Source: a bacterium 1xD42-67 | GTDB lineage: Bacteria > Bacillota > Clostridia > Oscillospirales > Oscillospiraceae | Assembly: GCA_003612335.1 (NCBI GenBank) | Contig: RAYO01000038.1 | Span: 1-37,472, forward strand | Reading direction: 5' to 3' | Length of the DNA: 37,472 nucleotides | Shown: piece after piece, positions 15,505 through 23,221 of the stretch | How positions within the stretch are numbered: position 1 is the stretch's first letter | Layout: every line of letters starts with the position of its first letter | Made by a program: the position numbers and the translations under genes | Notes under the pieces: model-generated | The model's database searches: none | Told to the model about the DNA's origin: nothing | Seen by the model: only the letters and a program-made list of their open reading frames with translations

Positions 15505-16876
15505 GATTATACCGATAAAATTCCTCATTTTCCCAGGCGGCTTTCTGGATCTCGGGGGTGAGCTCGATGCCCAGCATGGCGTCCAGCAGTTCGTAGCCGT
15601 CCTGGGGGACGGGGACCACGGGCACCCCCAGCTCCCGCTCCACGTCGGCGGTGGTCACGTCGTCCAAAAAGACATTCTCCCCTGAACGGAGCATGCTGGC
15701 GGGGATCAGGAGGCGTTCCCCCAGCGCCTTCCCCCGGAGCTGCTGGATGAGGTCCCCCCCGGTGACCAGCCCGGCCACGGTGATGGTCTCGCCAAAGAAG
15801 CGGTTGACGATGGGATAGACCTCCCCTCTTATCATACCACATTTTTGCCGCGCCATGTCCACCAGTTTGGCCAGATAGGGGGCGGCGGACACCCCGGTGG
15901 CAACGGAGAAGGGAGCGGCCCCCTCCATCTCCTGGGGCTCCATCAGGTCCAGGGCCCGGCCAAATTCCCGGCTCAGCAGGGTGAGCATCCCCACCCCGTT
16001 GTCCAGCTGGGTGAAGCCCTCGAAGTAGTCCTCGGGGGGCAGCTCCCGCCCGGCCAGCAGGTAAAACTCGTCGGAGCACCACACCAGCCTGGTCCCCTTC
16101 TCCTCCAGGTGCTTGGCGGCGAAGGCCTCCACCTGGCTGACGAGGGCGGCAGCAGTGTCCCGGGTGTAGGTCTCCAGTGGATAGAGCCCCTCCCGGTATC
16201 TGGTCACCCCCACAGGGACCACCGAGACGCTGTTCACCGCCGGGAACATGGCCGCCAGGTCATGGAGGGTCTTGTCCAGGGCAGGACCGTCGTTGATCCC
16301 AGGGCAGGAGACGATCTGGCAGTTCATGGTGATGCCGTTTTGGGCGAAGCGCTCCATAATATCGATACCCTCCCCGGCCCGGGGATTTTTCAGCATCTCT
16401 GCCCGGAGGGCCCGGTCGGTGGTGTGGACCGAGACGTTGATGGGAGAGATCCGCAGGTCGCAGATCCGCTGGACTTCCCGGGGGGAGAGGTTGGTCAGGG
16501 TGAGGTAGTTGCCCAGCAGGAAGCTGAGCCGGGCATCGTCGTCCTTGAAGTAGAGGGAGGGGCGCATCCCTGGAGGCATCTGGTCCACGAAGCAGAAGAT
16601 GCAGTGGTTGGCGCAGGACCGGGCCCGGTCCATGAGATAGGTCTCGAACTCCAGCCCCAGGTCCTCCCCCTCCTGTTTTCGGATCCGCAGGGTGCGGACG
16701 GTTCCGTCCGCACCCTTCAGCGTCAGCTCCAGCCGGGGGTCGTAGCTGTAGAATTTATAGTCCAGCACGTCTATGATGGGATGGCCGTTGATATGGGTGA
16801 GGACGTCCCCGATATGGACCCCCGCCCGGCAGGCCGGGCTGCGGGGATCCACCGATCTTACGGCCGTCATGCTCAT
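15500..16876 (-). CDS. DUF512 radical SAM protein with PDZ domain
   Basis: A 458-residue protein. The N-terminal ~65 residues form a PDZ-like module (PRSPACRAGVHIGD). A radical SAM core follows, with the Cys motif CANHCIFC (Cys88, Cys92, Cys95) that should hold a 4Fe-4S cluster. The C-terminal DUF512 domain shows VTIAGL-like VAGLVTGGDL and a metal-site-like DDVT. This architecture is conserved in Clostridia next to der, as it is here. Its substrate is not known. The start is backed by AAGGAGGCGCG and a promoter at 16907-16935. The stop TAG lies within the terminus of a repeat element. Confidence 0.93.
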   Translation of the reverse strand: MSMTAVRSVDPRSPACRAGVHIGDVLTHINGHPIIDVLDYKFYSYDPRLELTLKGADGTVRTLRIRKQEGEDLGLEFETYLMDRARSCANHCIFCFVDQMPPGMRPSLYFKDDDARLSFLLGNYLTLTNLSPREVQRICDLRISPINVSVHTTDRALRAEMLKNPRAGEGIDIMERFAQNGITMNCQIVSCPGINDGPALDKTLHDLAAMFPAVNSVSVVPVGVTRYREGLYPLETYTRDTAAALVSQVEAFAAKHLEEKGTRLVWCSDEFYLLAGRELPPEDYFEGFTQLDNGVGMLTLLSREFGRALDLMEPQEMEGAAPFSVATGVSAAPYLAKLVDMARQKCGMIRGEVYPIVNRFFGETITVAGLVTGGDLIQQLRGKALGERLLIPASMLRSGENVFLDDVTTADVERELGVPVVPVPQDGYELLDAMLGIELTPEIQKAAWENEEFYRYNP

Positions 16877-16906
16877 GGACGCGCCTCCTTTTTCCAGATT
16901 CGTTTT

Positions 16907-16935
16907 ATTTTACTATAAATGAATCGGTAATGCAA
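16907..16935 (-). promoter_or_regulatory. Promoter for the DUF512 gene
   Basis: On the minus strand TTGCAT (16930-16935) and TAAAAT (16907-16912) are spaced by 17 bp. The start would lie about 20 bp ahead of the gene's Shine-Dalgarno. Confidence 0.7.
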
Positions 16936-17008
16936 GAGCGGAAAACAGAGGTCCCTTGTAAGGAAAGTGTTGCTGGGATATAACTTCAGCAGTTTCTACA
17001 AAAGCACA

Positions 17009-17037
17009 TTGATATTATGGAAACTATCCGCTATAAT
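17009..17037 (+). promoter_or_regulatory. Promoter for the AT-rich gene
   Basis: TTGATA (17009-17014), a 17-bp spacer and a perfect TATAAT (17032-17037), with a start site about 25 bp before the Shine-Dalgarno AAGGAGA. It divides transcription from the DUF512 gene facing the other way. Confidence 0.8.
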
Positions 17038-17071
17038 CAATTCGGCAAATTGGGATTTAAGGAGAAAGAAT

Positions 17072-17650
17072 ATGAAAAACTTTTCTATGCCAGAGCAAGT
17101 TTCTCCGACCTTAGAAATAGATGAATCGATGAGGTTGGAACATAGTTTGGAAAAGAATATATCAAGGGAAGTTGCAGAAAGCATACTAAAAGAAATTCCA
17201 TTATCTGTAAATTCAACGCCGGACATTCGAGCTGAGTGGGTAGAAAAGCTATCTGCTATTCTTGAAAATAGATTTGATAAGGAAACGGTAAAAAACATTC
17301 GCCGAGAGTGCTATTGTAATGAAAATGGCAGGTTAGAAGATACAGCAAATAGCTTGAAACAGCTCTATCTCTCTGTAGATAAGGATTTGCATAGATTTGT
17401 CAATGCTTTGAATGAAAATGGTGCCGGTTGGTTTATTAAAGATAATCAATTGTATACAAAAATGTTTTCTTGTGAATGTCCTATGTTAGAAAGAGCAAAA
17501 AATTCAAATTCATTAACATGGTGTCACTGCACTGCTGGATATAACAAAAAACTATTTGAGATTGTTTTTGAAAAACCTGTCTATGTAGAAATTGTGCAAA
17601 GCATACGGCAAGGATTTGATTTTTGCCTTTTAAGAATTACAGTTCAATAA
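17072..17650 (+). CDS. AT-rich acquired gene, Cys-rich protein (possibly DUF6144-like)
   Basis: A protein of about 192 residues of unknown function. I chose ATG 17072 (MKNFSMPEQ) because AAGGAGAAAG lies upstream. A longer frame from 16967 would begin before the promoter. The N-terminal half is helical and acidic. Cysteines then cluster: RECYC in the middle, CECP, WCHC, and a closing G-x-x-F-C-L-L-R-I. This Cys pattern and the 'PVYVE..QSI..G' ending resemble DUF6144-type proteins, seen in Clostridia and sometimes thought metal-binding; the match is weak. Codon use and base content are sharply AT-rich (22 G/C in the 60 bases at 17221-17280) against GC-rich surroundings, so it is probably acquired. 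Confidence 0.75.
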   Translation: MKNFSMPEQVSPTLEIDESMRLEHSLEKNISREVAESILKEIPLSVNSTPDIRAEWVEKLSAILENRFDKETVKNIRRECYCNENGRLEDTANSLKQLYLSVDKDLHRFVNALNENGAGWFIKDNQLYTKMFSCECPMLERAKNSNSLTWCHCTAGYNKKLFEIVFEKPVYVEIVQSIRQGFDFCLLRITVQ

Positions 17651-17867
17651 ATCCCGATTTATCGGACAGTCATCCATCAACAGGGGATTGCCCGCTTTGG
17701 ATATTTTGACGCGCGGTTTGACGAAGCGGCTTTTCGTAACACCAATCTGAAAAGGGATAAACAGAGCGGGCGCAGGAGGCTCTCGGTCACCGGTCCGGCG
17801 GGCCTGTCCGATCCTCTGGGGGCGCTGTCCGATGACCTCTGCGCCCTCCGCCGCATAGGATGGGATA
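17651..17867. other. Intergenic stretch with open but start-less frame
   Basis: Between the AT-rich gene and the next terminator one plus frame stays open from about 17660 to 17890, reading for example GIARFGYFDARFDEAAFRN. It has no start codon or Shine-Dalgarno. Base content returns to GC-rich along it. It could be the tail of a gene disrupted by the AT-rich insertion. I cannot name a family. Confidence 0.35.
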
Positions 17868-17893
17868 AACGGCGGAGCGCCTCCGCCGTTTTT
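17868..17893 (+). terminator. Strong terminator hairpin abutting the next gene's Shine-Dalgarno
   Basis: A perfect 10-bp stem (AACGGCGGAG with CTCCGCCGTT, loop CGC) ends in five T, and the Shine-Dalgarno AGGAGGT begins immediately. No promoter fits between it and ATG 17907, so it stands in that gene's leader, possibly as an attenuator. Confidence 0.75.
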
Positions 17894-17906
17894 AGGAGGT
17901 ATCATC

Positions 17907-18308
17907 ATGCAAGCAACAGGGACCTTGAGCGTCCGGGTCTATACATCCCAGGCGCAGATCCCCCTGGAGGGGGCCACTGTGGTGGTCGCCGCGCCGGGGG
18001 AGGAGGGCAAGTGGAAGCTGCTCTCTCTACAGAACACGGACAGCAGCGGGATGATCCGTCCCGTCGCGATCGACGCCCCAGCTCTGGGGGAGAGCACCTC
18101 CCCCGACGGCCTGCCCGGGAACGGCGCTCCCTTCGCCCTGTGCGATGTGTGGGCGGAGCAGCCGGGCTACGCCATGCTCCAGATAGAGAACGTACAGATA
18201 TTCCCCGGCGTGGAGACGATGCAGGATATGGAGCTGATCCCCCTGCCCCAAGGGCTCTGCAGCCTCCAGCAGCGGGACGAGCGGGACATCCCCGCCCAGG
18301 ACCTGTGA
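17907..18308 (+). CDS. SleC-type N-terminal (pro) domain protein
   Basis: A 133-residue protein with a carboxypeptidase-regulatory/Cna-B-like beta-sandwich (GTLSVRVYTSQAQIPLEGAT, then a 'GYAMLQIENVQIF' strand). The same fold precedes the catalytic part of SleC, the spore cortex-lytic enzyme of Clostridia, as its pro-domain. Here it is a separate ORF whose partner begins 13 bp further on in another frame. In SleC the pro-domain is removed by Csp proteases during germination, so this ORF may act as a separately made inhibitor or chaperone. That role is inference. AGGAGGT is 6 nt before the ATG. Confidence 0.78.
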   Translation: MQATGTLSVRVYTSQAQIPLEGATVVVAAPGEEGKWKLLSLQNTDSSGMIRPVAIDAPALGESTSPDGLPGNGAPFALCDVWAEQPGYAMLQIENVQIFPGVETMQDMELIPLPQGLCSLQQRDERDIPAQDL

Positions 18309-18321
18309 GGGGGCCGCCGCC

Positions 18322-19584
18322 ATGCCCATCATCATCCCATATGTGCCCCGCACCATCACGGTGCATCTGGGGCTCCCCGACCAGTGGGCGGAGAACGTCA
18401 CCGTCTCCTTCCCCGACTATGTGAAGAACGTGGCCTCCAGTGAGATCTACCCCACCTGGGAGCCCGCCGCCATCCGGGCCAACATCCTGGCCATCATCTC
18501 CTTCGCCCTGAACCGGGTATACACCGAGTTCTACCCCAGCCGGGGCTATGACTTCCAGATCACCTCCACCACCCAATATGACCAGAAGTTCATCCGCGGA
18601 CGGAACATCTTCGAGAACATCAGCCAGATGGTGGATGAGATCTTCAACGACTATATCCGCCGCCAGGGCTTCATAGAGCCCCTGGCCGCCAAATTCTGCA
18701 ATGGCACCACCTCCACCTGCGACGGACTGTCCCAGTGGGGCAGCCAGGAGCTGGCCCAGGAGGGGGCCAACTCCATGGAGATCCTCCGCCATTACTACGG
18801 GAACGACATCGAGCTGGTGGTAGACGCTCCCATCCAGGACCTCACCACCTCCTACCCGGGCGCCCCTCTCCGTCTGGGATCCGTCGGACAGAACATCGCG
18901 ATGTTCCAGTCCATGCTCAACCGAATCTCTCAAAACTACCCGGCCATCCCCAAGATCTCCCCGGTCACCGGGATCTTCGGAGAGGACACCCGCGACGCGG
19001 TGCGCACCTTCCAGCGCATCTTCGCTCTGGATCCCGACGGGGTGGTGGGCAAGGCCACCTGGTATAAGATGGTCTATCTGTATTCCGGGATCCTCCAGCT
19101 GGCAGAGCTGGTGAGCCAGGGACAGCGGTTCGTCACCGTCCAGTTCCAGTTCTCCGGTCCCCTGGAGGAGGGAGACAGCGGGCCGGAGGTGGGGATCCTC
19201 CAGTATATGCTGGCCCTGCTGGCCCAGTTCGACAGCTCTCTGTCCCCCATCACAGTGGACGGCGAATTCGGTCCCGCCACCACCCGGGCAGTGCGGACCT
19301 ATCAGCAGCTGGTGGGCCTGACCCCCAACGGCTATGTGGATGAGGACACTTGGGGCTCTATCTACCGCAACTTTGCCCTGGCGGATTATTTCCTCCGCCG
19401 GGACACGGTGCGGGCCCAGTCTTTGCGGGAGGATGCGGTCCCCGTCCTGGCCCGGTCGGGCGGAGACCGGCCGGAGATCCCGGACCGGTGGGCCGACACC
19501 CCGCGCATGGCCCAATATCCTGGCCGTCCTCTGGAGCCGGGCCAGACCGACGGCCGGGACGGACAGAGAGGAGCGAAAGTATGA
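18322..19584 (+). CDS. SleC-type spore cortex-lytic protein, catalytic part with two PG-binding domains
   Basis: A 420-residue protein. Residues ~1-170 match the SleC catalytic core (YVKNVASSEIYPTWEP, LNRVYTEFY, YDFQITSTTQYDQ, a Cys-rich FCNGTTSTCDG and LSQWGSQELA). The core is related to SpoIID-type amidase enhancers and lytic transglycosylases. Two peptidoglycan-binding domains follow, near 182-255 and 275-350 (FQRIFALDPDGVVGKATW; YQQLVGLTPNGYVDEDTW). A Pro/Arg/Gly-rich tail of about 50 residues ends the protein. SleC proteins degrade cortex peptidoglycan during spore germination. The usual SleC is one chain with a pro-domain; here that lies in the preceding ORF. GAGGGGG precedes the ATG. 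Confidence 0.82.
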   Translation: MPIIIPYVPRTITVHLGLPDQWAENVTVSFPDYVKNVASSEIYPTWEPAAIRANILAIISFALNRVYTEFYPSRGYDFQITSTTQYDQKFIRGRNIFENISQMVDEIFNDYIRRQGFIEPLAAKFCNGTTSTCDGLSQWGSQELAQEGANSMEILRHYYGNDIELVVDAPIQDLTTSYPGAPLRLGSVGQNIAMFQSMLNRISQNYPAIPKISPVTGIFGEDTRDAVRTFQRIFALDPDGVVGKATWYKMVYLYSGILQLAELVSQGQRFVTVQFQFSGPLEEGDSGPEVGILQYMLALLAQFDSSLSPITVDGEFGPATTRAVRTYQQLVGLTPNGYVDEDTWGSIYRNFALADYFLRRDTVRAQSLREDAVPVLARSGGDRPEIPDRWADTPRMAQYPGRPLEPGQTDGRDGQRGAKV

Positions 19585-20162
19585 GAGACACCACAGCGAG
19601 CCGGGAACTGCTGGAGCGGGATATGCTGGCCAAGCCGGTGAGCAGTCTCCAGTATATGCTGGACCAGCTGTCCAGGACCTATCAGTTCCTGCCCCAGCTG
19701 GCCCCAGACGGCGTCTATGGCGAGCGCACGCTGGAGGCGGTGATGCGCTTCCAGAAGGAGGCGGGCCTGCCCGTCACCGGGCGGGTGGACCAGACCACCT
19801 GGAACGCCATCCGAGACGCATGGCTGGCCCAGAAGGCCAGGACCAGCTACTCCCGGGCCACCCGGATCTTCCCCTCGGAGGGGATCCAGGTCCAGGAGGG
19901 GGCCACCAAGGAGTATCTGATCGTCCCCCAGACCATGTTCAACATCCTGGCCCGGAAGTTCCAGGGCATCACCACCTGTGAGGCCGACGGCTGCAACGGC
20001 CCCGCCACGGCGGCCAACATCCGCTGGCTCCAGCGCGCCGCCGGCCTGCCCGCCACCGGCTGTATGGACACCGCCGCGTGGGACGCCCTGTCCCACCTGT
20101 ATGAGATCTTCGTGGTCCAGGATACTGACTGCCAGCCCCAGTTCACCGGCGGCTGGGGATGA
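19581..20162 (+). CDS. Peptidoglycan-binding protein, spore cluster
   Basis: A 193-residue protein with two peptidoglycan-binding type-1 repeats. The first lies near residues 20-80 (FLPQLAPDGVYGERTLEAVMRF then GLPVTGRVDQTTWNAI; both stretches are below 22 residues). The second, near 115-175, shows GPATAANIRWLQRAAGLP and TGCMDTAAWDAL. Cysteines at CEADGC and DCQ flank it. No catalytic domain or signal peptide is seen. Its ATG overlaps the stop of the cortex-lytic gene by four bases (ATGA), so it is translationally coupled to it. It probably helps target the lytic protein to the cortex. I start it at 19581 because GAGAGGAGCG stands just upstream. Confidence 0.85.
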   Translation: MRDTTASRELLERDMLAKPVSSLQYMLDQLSRTYQFLPQLAPDGVYGERTLEAVMRFQKEAGLPVTGRVDQTTWNAIRDAWLAQKARTSYSRATRIFPSEGIQVQEGATKEYLIVPQTMFNILARKFQGITTCEADGCNGPATAANIRWLQRAAGLPATGCMDTAAWDALSHLYEIFVVQDTDCQPQFTGGWG

Positions 20163-20168
20163 CGCCGG

Positions 20169-20190
20169 GAGCGGCCCTTCGGGGCCGCTC
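20169..20190 (+). terminator. Weak terminator-like hairpin after the spore cluster
   Basis: A 9-bp stem (GAGCGGCCC with GGGCCGCTC, TTCG loop) is followed by the pyrimidine-rich TCTCCTCTTA rather than a true T-run. Confidence 0.5.
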
Positions 20191-20224
20191 TCTCCTCTTA
20201 CGCTCGCCTCATACATCTAGGCAA

Positions 20225-20253
20225 GTAGGGCAAGGGCTCTGCCCCTGCCTTAC
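20225..20253. repeat. Short inverted repeat with GTAGGG end
   Basis: GTAGGGCAAGGG pairs imperfectly with CCCCTGCCTTAC, 10 of 12 matching. Its end resembles the palindromes at 12105 and 13211. It lies between the spore cluster and the DUF554 promoter and may be a second terminator. Confidence 0.45.
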
Positions 20254-20285
20254 CCCGCCCCCGTTCCATCTCCTCTCGACCGACA

Positions 20286-20314
20286 TTGACAAGGGCCGCC
20301 GGGACGATTATAAT
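20286..20314 (+). promoter_or_regulatory. Consensus promoter of the DUF554 gene
   Basis: A perfect TTGACA (20286-20291) and perfect TATAAT (20309-20314) are 17 bp apart. The expected start near 20321 rules out the earlier in-frame starts and supports ATG 20361. Confidence 0.92.
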
Positions 20315-20360
20315 GGCAGTGATCTCCGGTCCCTCAGGGGCCGCAGCGGGAGGCAGCGCT

Positions 20361-21095
20361 ATGGTGGGACTCGGGACCCTCGTCAATATGGCCGCCATCA
20401 TCCTGGGCGGACTGCTGGGACTGCTCTTTGGGCGGTCTCTGTCGGAGCAGAAGCAGGACACTTTGTGCCGCGCCTGCGGGCTGTGCACCCTGTTCATCGG
20501 GATCAGCGGCGCGCTCCAGGGGATGCTGACGGTAGAGGAGGGCGTCCTGGTGGGGGGCGGGACCTTGAAGATCGTCCTGTGCCTCTCCGTGGGGGCGCTG
20601 TTCGGCGAGATCCTGAACATCGAGGACCACATCGAGGACCTTGGCGAGTGGCTCAAACGCCGGAGCGGCAGCGGCAAGGACGGCCAGTTCGTCCACGCTT
20701 TCGTCACCGCCTCCCTCACCGTGTGCATCGGGGCCATGGCGGTGATCGGCTCGATCCAGGATGGAATCATGGGGGATCCCTCCACGCTGTTCACCAAGTC
20801 CACCCTGGACCTGATCATCATCATGGTCATGACCTCCTCCATGGGCAAGGGCTGTATCTTCTCGGCGGTCCCGGTGGCCCTCTTCCAGGGCAGCATCACC
20901 GCCCTGGCCCGGCTGATCGAGCCGGTCATGACCCCGGCAGCCCTGGCCGACCTCTCCCTCATCGGCTCTATCCTGATCTTCTGCGTGGGGATGAACCTGG
21001 TCTGGGGCAAACAGATCCGGGTGGGCAACCTCCTGCCTGCCATCGTCTTGGCCGTGGCCTTCTCCTACCTGCCTATCGCCGGATACCTCGCATGA
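20361..21095 (+). CDS. DUF554 family membrane protein
   Basis: A 244-residue polytopic membrane protein of the DUF554 family (YdfK/YqgA-type), with about seven hydrophobic segments. The family's repeated glycine-rich motifs are visible: LGTLVNMAAIILGGLLG at the start, SVGALFGEILNIE in the middle, and CIGAMAVIGSIQDG and MTSSMGKGCIFSAVP further on. It is proposed to be a transporter; no substrate is known. ATG 20361 was chosen because GGGAGG lies 7 nt upstream and the promoter starts transcription after the earlier in-frame codons. It is a single-gene unit with a strong terminator, converging on the TauE-type gene. Confidence 0.92.
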   Translation: MVGLGTLVNMAAIILGGLLGLLFGRSLSEQKQDTLCRACGLCTLFIGISGALQGMLTVEEGVLVGGGTLKIVLCLSVGALFGEILNIEDHIEDLGEWLKRRSGSGKDGQFVHAFVTASLTVCIGAMAVIGSIQDGIMGDPSTLFTKSTLDLIIIMVMTSSMGKGCIFSAVPVALFQGSITALARLIEPVMTPAALADLSLIGSILIFCVGMNLVWGKQIRVGNLLPAIVLAVAFSYLPIAGYLA

Positions 21096-21112
21096 TCCCC
21101 AACAAAGACCGC

Positions 21113-21149
21113 CGCGCCGCCCTCTTTCGAGGGCGGCGCGTTCTCTTTT
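21113..21149 (+). terminator. Terminator of the DUF554 gene
   Basis: A perfect 12-bp stem (CGCGCCGCCCTC with GAGGGCGGCGCG, TTTC loop) followed by TTCTCTTTT. Confidence 0.85.
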
Positions 21150-21172
21150 CGCCGGAAGGCCCATGGTGCGGC

Positions 21173-21955
21173 TCAGCTGGCGTATCGGATGCTGTTGAAG
21201 ATGCTGATCGCGATGATCACCGCCATCAAGGCGATGAACAGCCGGTCCACCAGCCGGTCATCCATCCTTTTGTTCAAGACCCGGCCGATCATGCCGCCGC
21301 CGATCCCTCCCGCCACCATCAGGACCAAAACCAGGGGACGGAAGGGGGGCACTGTGTCCGCAGCCAGGGTGGCGAACAGGCTGAACAGCTGGCCGAAGAG
21401 GATGATGTACAGGCTGTTGGCTGCGGCGGTCTTGGTGTCCATGCTGAAAAAGAAATACAGCACCACCAGATTGATGGGCCCGCCGCCGATCCCCAAAAAG
21501 CTGGACATACACCCCAGGAACAGCCCGATGACCAGACACACCGCCTTGCTCCTGACCTCCAGGGTATGCACCCGCTCCTTGTTCACTGTATAGATCAGGG
21601 TCCCGGCGGTGACGACCGCCAGACACACCGCCTGGACCGAGCCCACCGCGTCAGGGTCGGCGAACATGGCCTTCACCGCGGAGAACAGCTGGCTGCCCAG
21701 CAGTCCCCCCACGGCCGCGCCCAAGGCCAGCGGCGTCCCTGTGGACAGGTCCACTCGCTTCTCTCCGGCCAGCATGGCCCGGCCCACTGAGTAGCAGCTC
21801 ATGGACAGCACCGTGCATCCGGACAAAAAGCTGATCGTAGCCACCGGCGCCAGATGGAACAGGTCCAGCACAGGCTTGATGATGACCCCGCCGCCGATCC
21901 CGCAGATGGCCCCTGCTGTGCTGGCCAGCAGACTGACCAGCAGGAATATCAGCAT
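21173..21955 (-). CDS. TauE/SafE family exporter
   Basis: A 260-residue membrane protein with about eight hydrophobic helices in two repeats. It carries the family's paired glycine-rich motifs: AICGIGGGVIIKPVLDL near residue 15 and SSFLGIGGGPINLVVLYFF near 150. TauE/SafE proteins export sulfite, sulfoacetate or other organosulfur or anionic metabolites. Many members have no known substrate. The ATG has GAGGAGAGG upstream and lies 13 bp after the ROK gene, so it is the last gene of the nag unit. Pairing an exporter with amino-sugar genes is unusual and may mean that a sulfur-containing or acidic by-product leaves the cell. Confidence 0.9.
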   Translation of the reverse strand: MLIFLLVSLLASTAGAICGIGGGVIIKPVLDLFHLAPVATISFLSGCTVLSMSCYSVGRAMLAGEKRVDLSTGTPLALGAAVGGLLGSQLFSAVKAMFADPDAVGSVQAVCLAVVTAGTLIYTVNKERVHTLEVRSKAVCLVIGLFLGCMSSFLGIGGGPINLVVLYFFFSMDTKTAAANSLYIILFGQLFSLFATLAADTVPPFRPLVLVLMVAGGIGGGMIGRVLNKRMDDRLVDRLFIALMAVIIAISIFNSIRYAS

Positions 21956-21968
21956 ATCGATCCTCTCC

Positions 21969-23198
21969 TCACAACTCGATATAGGTCTCCAGATCCTTGC
22001 AGATCGCCATGGCTGCCGCCCCCATGGCCCCGCTGAGAGGGTCGGGCTCCACGAAGATGAACTGGGTGGCAGGGTGGACCGCGCCGCACAGGTTGCACCC
22101 CACGATCTTCAGCAGGCGCTCCCAGTTGGCCGGCCGGCAGAACAGCTTGCCCTCGATCAGCATCAGGCTGGGACAGGCAAAGTTGTTGATGTTGGCCACC
22201 GCCACCCCCAGGATATACACCGCCTCCTCTACGATCGCCGCCACATCGGCGTCCCCCTCCTCCTGAGCGGTCAGGACCTGCTCCATATCAGGCGGTCCGC
22301 CGCCGCACAGCCGGCGCAGGACAGGAGCGTCTCCCCGCTCCAGCGCCTCTCCGCAGCGGCGCAGGACGGCCGTATCGCTGGAGTAGGCCTCCAGACAGCC
22401 CCGGTTCCCGCAGCTGCACGGGGCGCCGTTGGGGACCATGACCATGTGCCCCACCTCGCCGGCCCCCACCACAGACCCGAAGTCGATGGCCGTGTTCAGC
22501 ACCAGAGGACAGGCGATCCCCTGGCTCAGGAAGAGATATGCGAAGGTCTGGGCGTCCCCCAGGGCCTCCCGGCGGAAGAGCTGCGCCCCATAGGCCCGGG
22601 CACAGGCGTTGTTCTCCACATGGATCGGCCCCGGATACCCTATCCGCGCGGCGATATCCCCGCGGATGTCCTTATGGGTCCAGCTGTAGCTGGGCCGCAC
22701 CTCCAGCACTCCACGGCGGGTATCCACCAGACCCGGCAGACACGCCCCGATCCCGGCGATGCTCTCCAGGCCCAGACCGCAGGCGGACAGGGCCCTGCCG
22801 ACCATCTCACAGGCCATATCCATGTTCCTGTCATAATCCCGCTGTTCCCCCAAACTCTCCCGGGCATACAGGGCCCTGCCCCGGTAGTCCAGCAGGCAGA
22901 CGGCCCGCCGGGCCCCCTGGATCTCCAGTCCCACGAAGTGCCGGGACCCCGGCACGATGTCCACCAGGTGGGCCTTGCGGCCGGCGAAGCGGGTGCTGGA
23001 GGGCTCGGAGCCCGTCTCCCGGACGATCCCCCGGGCCATCATGCTGTTGACATTGGTGGTGATGGTGGGCAGGGTCAGTCCCAGCCGGCCGGCGATCTCA
23101 GACCGTTTGATCGGCCCGCAGTGGTAGATGGTCTTCAAGATAGCGGACTGATTCGCCGCCTTCACCCGTGCGGGGTTCGTGCCCTGCTCGAACTGCAT
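21969..23198 (-). CDS. ROK family transcriptional regulator (NagC/XylR-like)
   Basis: A 409-residue protein. The N-terminal ~75 residues hold a winged helix-turn-helix (RSEIAGRLGLTLPTITTNVN). A ROK sugar-kinase-like domain follows. The zinc-site motif is GAPCSCGNRGCLEAY, near residue 255. Such proteins are usually repressors that release DNA when the sugar or sugar phosphate binds the ROK domain. Genes nagA and nagB lie directly upstream on the same strand, so the likely effector is an amino-sugar phosphate. A kinase activity, as in ROK N-acetylglucosamine kinases, cannot be excluded, and no other GlcNAc kinase lies here. AAGGAGGG precedes the ATG. Confidence 0.93.
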   Translation of the reverse strand: MQFEQGTNPARVKAANQSAILKTIYHCGPIKRSEIAGRLGLTLPTITTNVNSMMARGIVRETGSEPSSTRFAGRKAHLVDIVPGSRHFVGLEIQGARRAVCLLDYRGRALYARESLGEQRDYDRNMDMACEMVGRALSACGLGLESIAGIGACLPGLVDTRRGVLEVRPSYSWTHKDIRGDIAARIGYPGPIHVENNACARAYGAQLFRREALGDAQTFAYLFLSQGIACPLVLNTAIDFGSVVGAGEVGHMVMVPNGAPCSCGNRGCLEAYSSDTAVLRRCGEALERGDAPVLRRLCGGGPPDMEQVLTAQEEGDADVAAIVEEAVYILGVAVANINNFACPSLMLIEGKLFCRPANWERLLKIVGCNLCGAVHPATQFIFVEPDPLSGAMGAAAMAICKDLETYIEL

Positions 23199-23221
23199 CC
23201 TGCACCCTCCTTCTCATGATG

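Noticed and set aside
17905..19515. A 536-codon minus-strand open frame opposite the SleC-type genes
   Set aside because: The plus strand carries SleC and peptidoglycan-binding motifs, and the minus frame has no start signal or recognisable domain.
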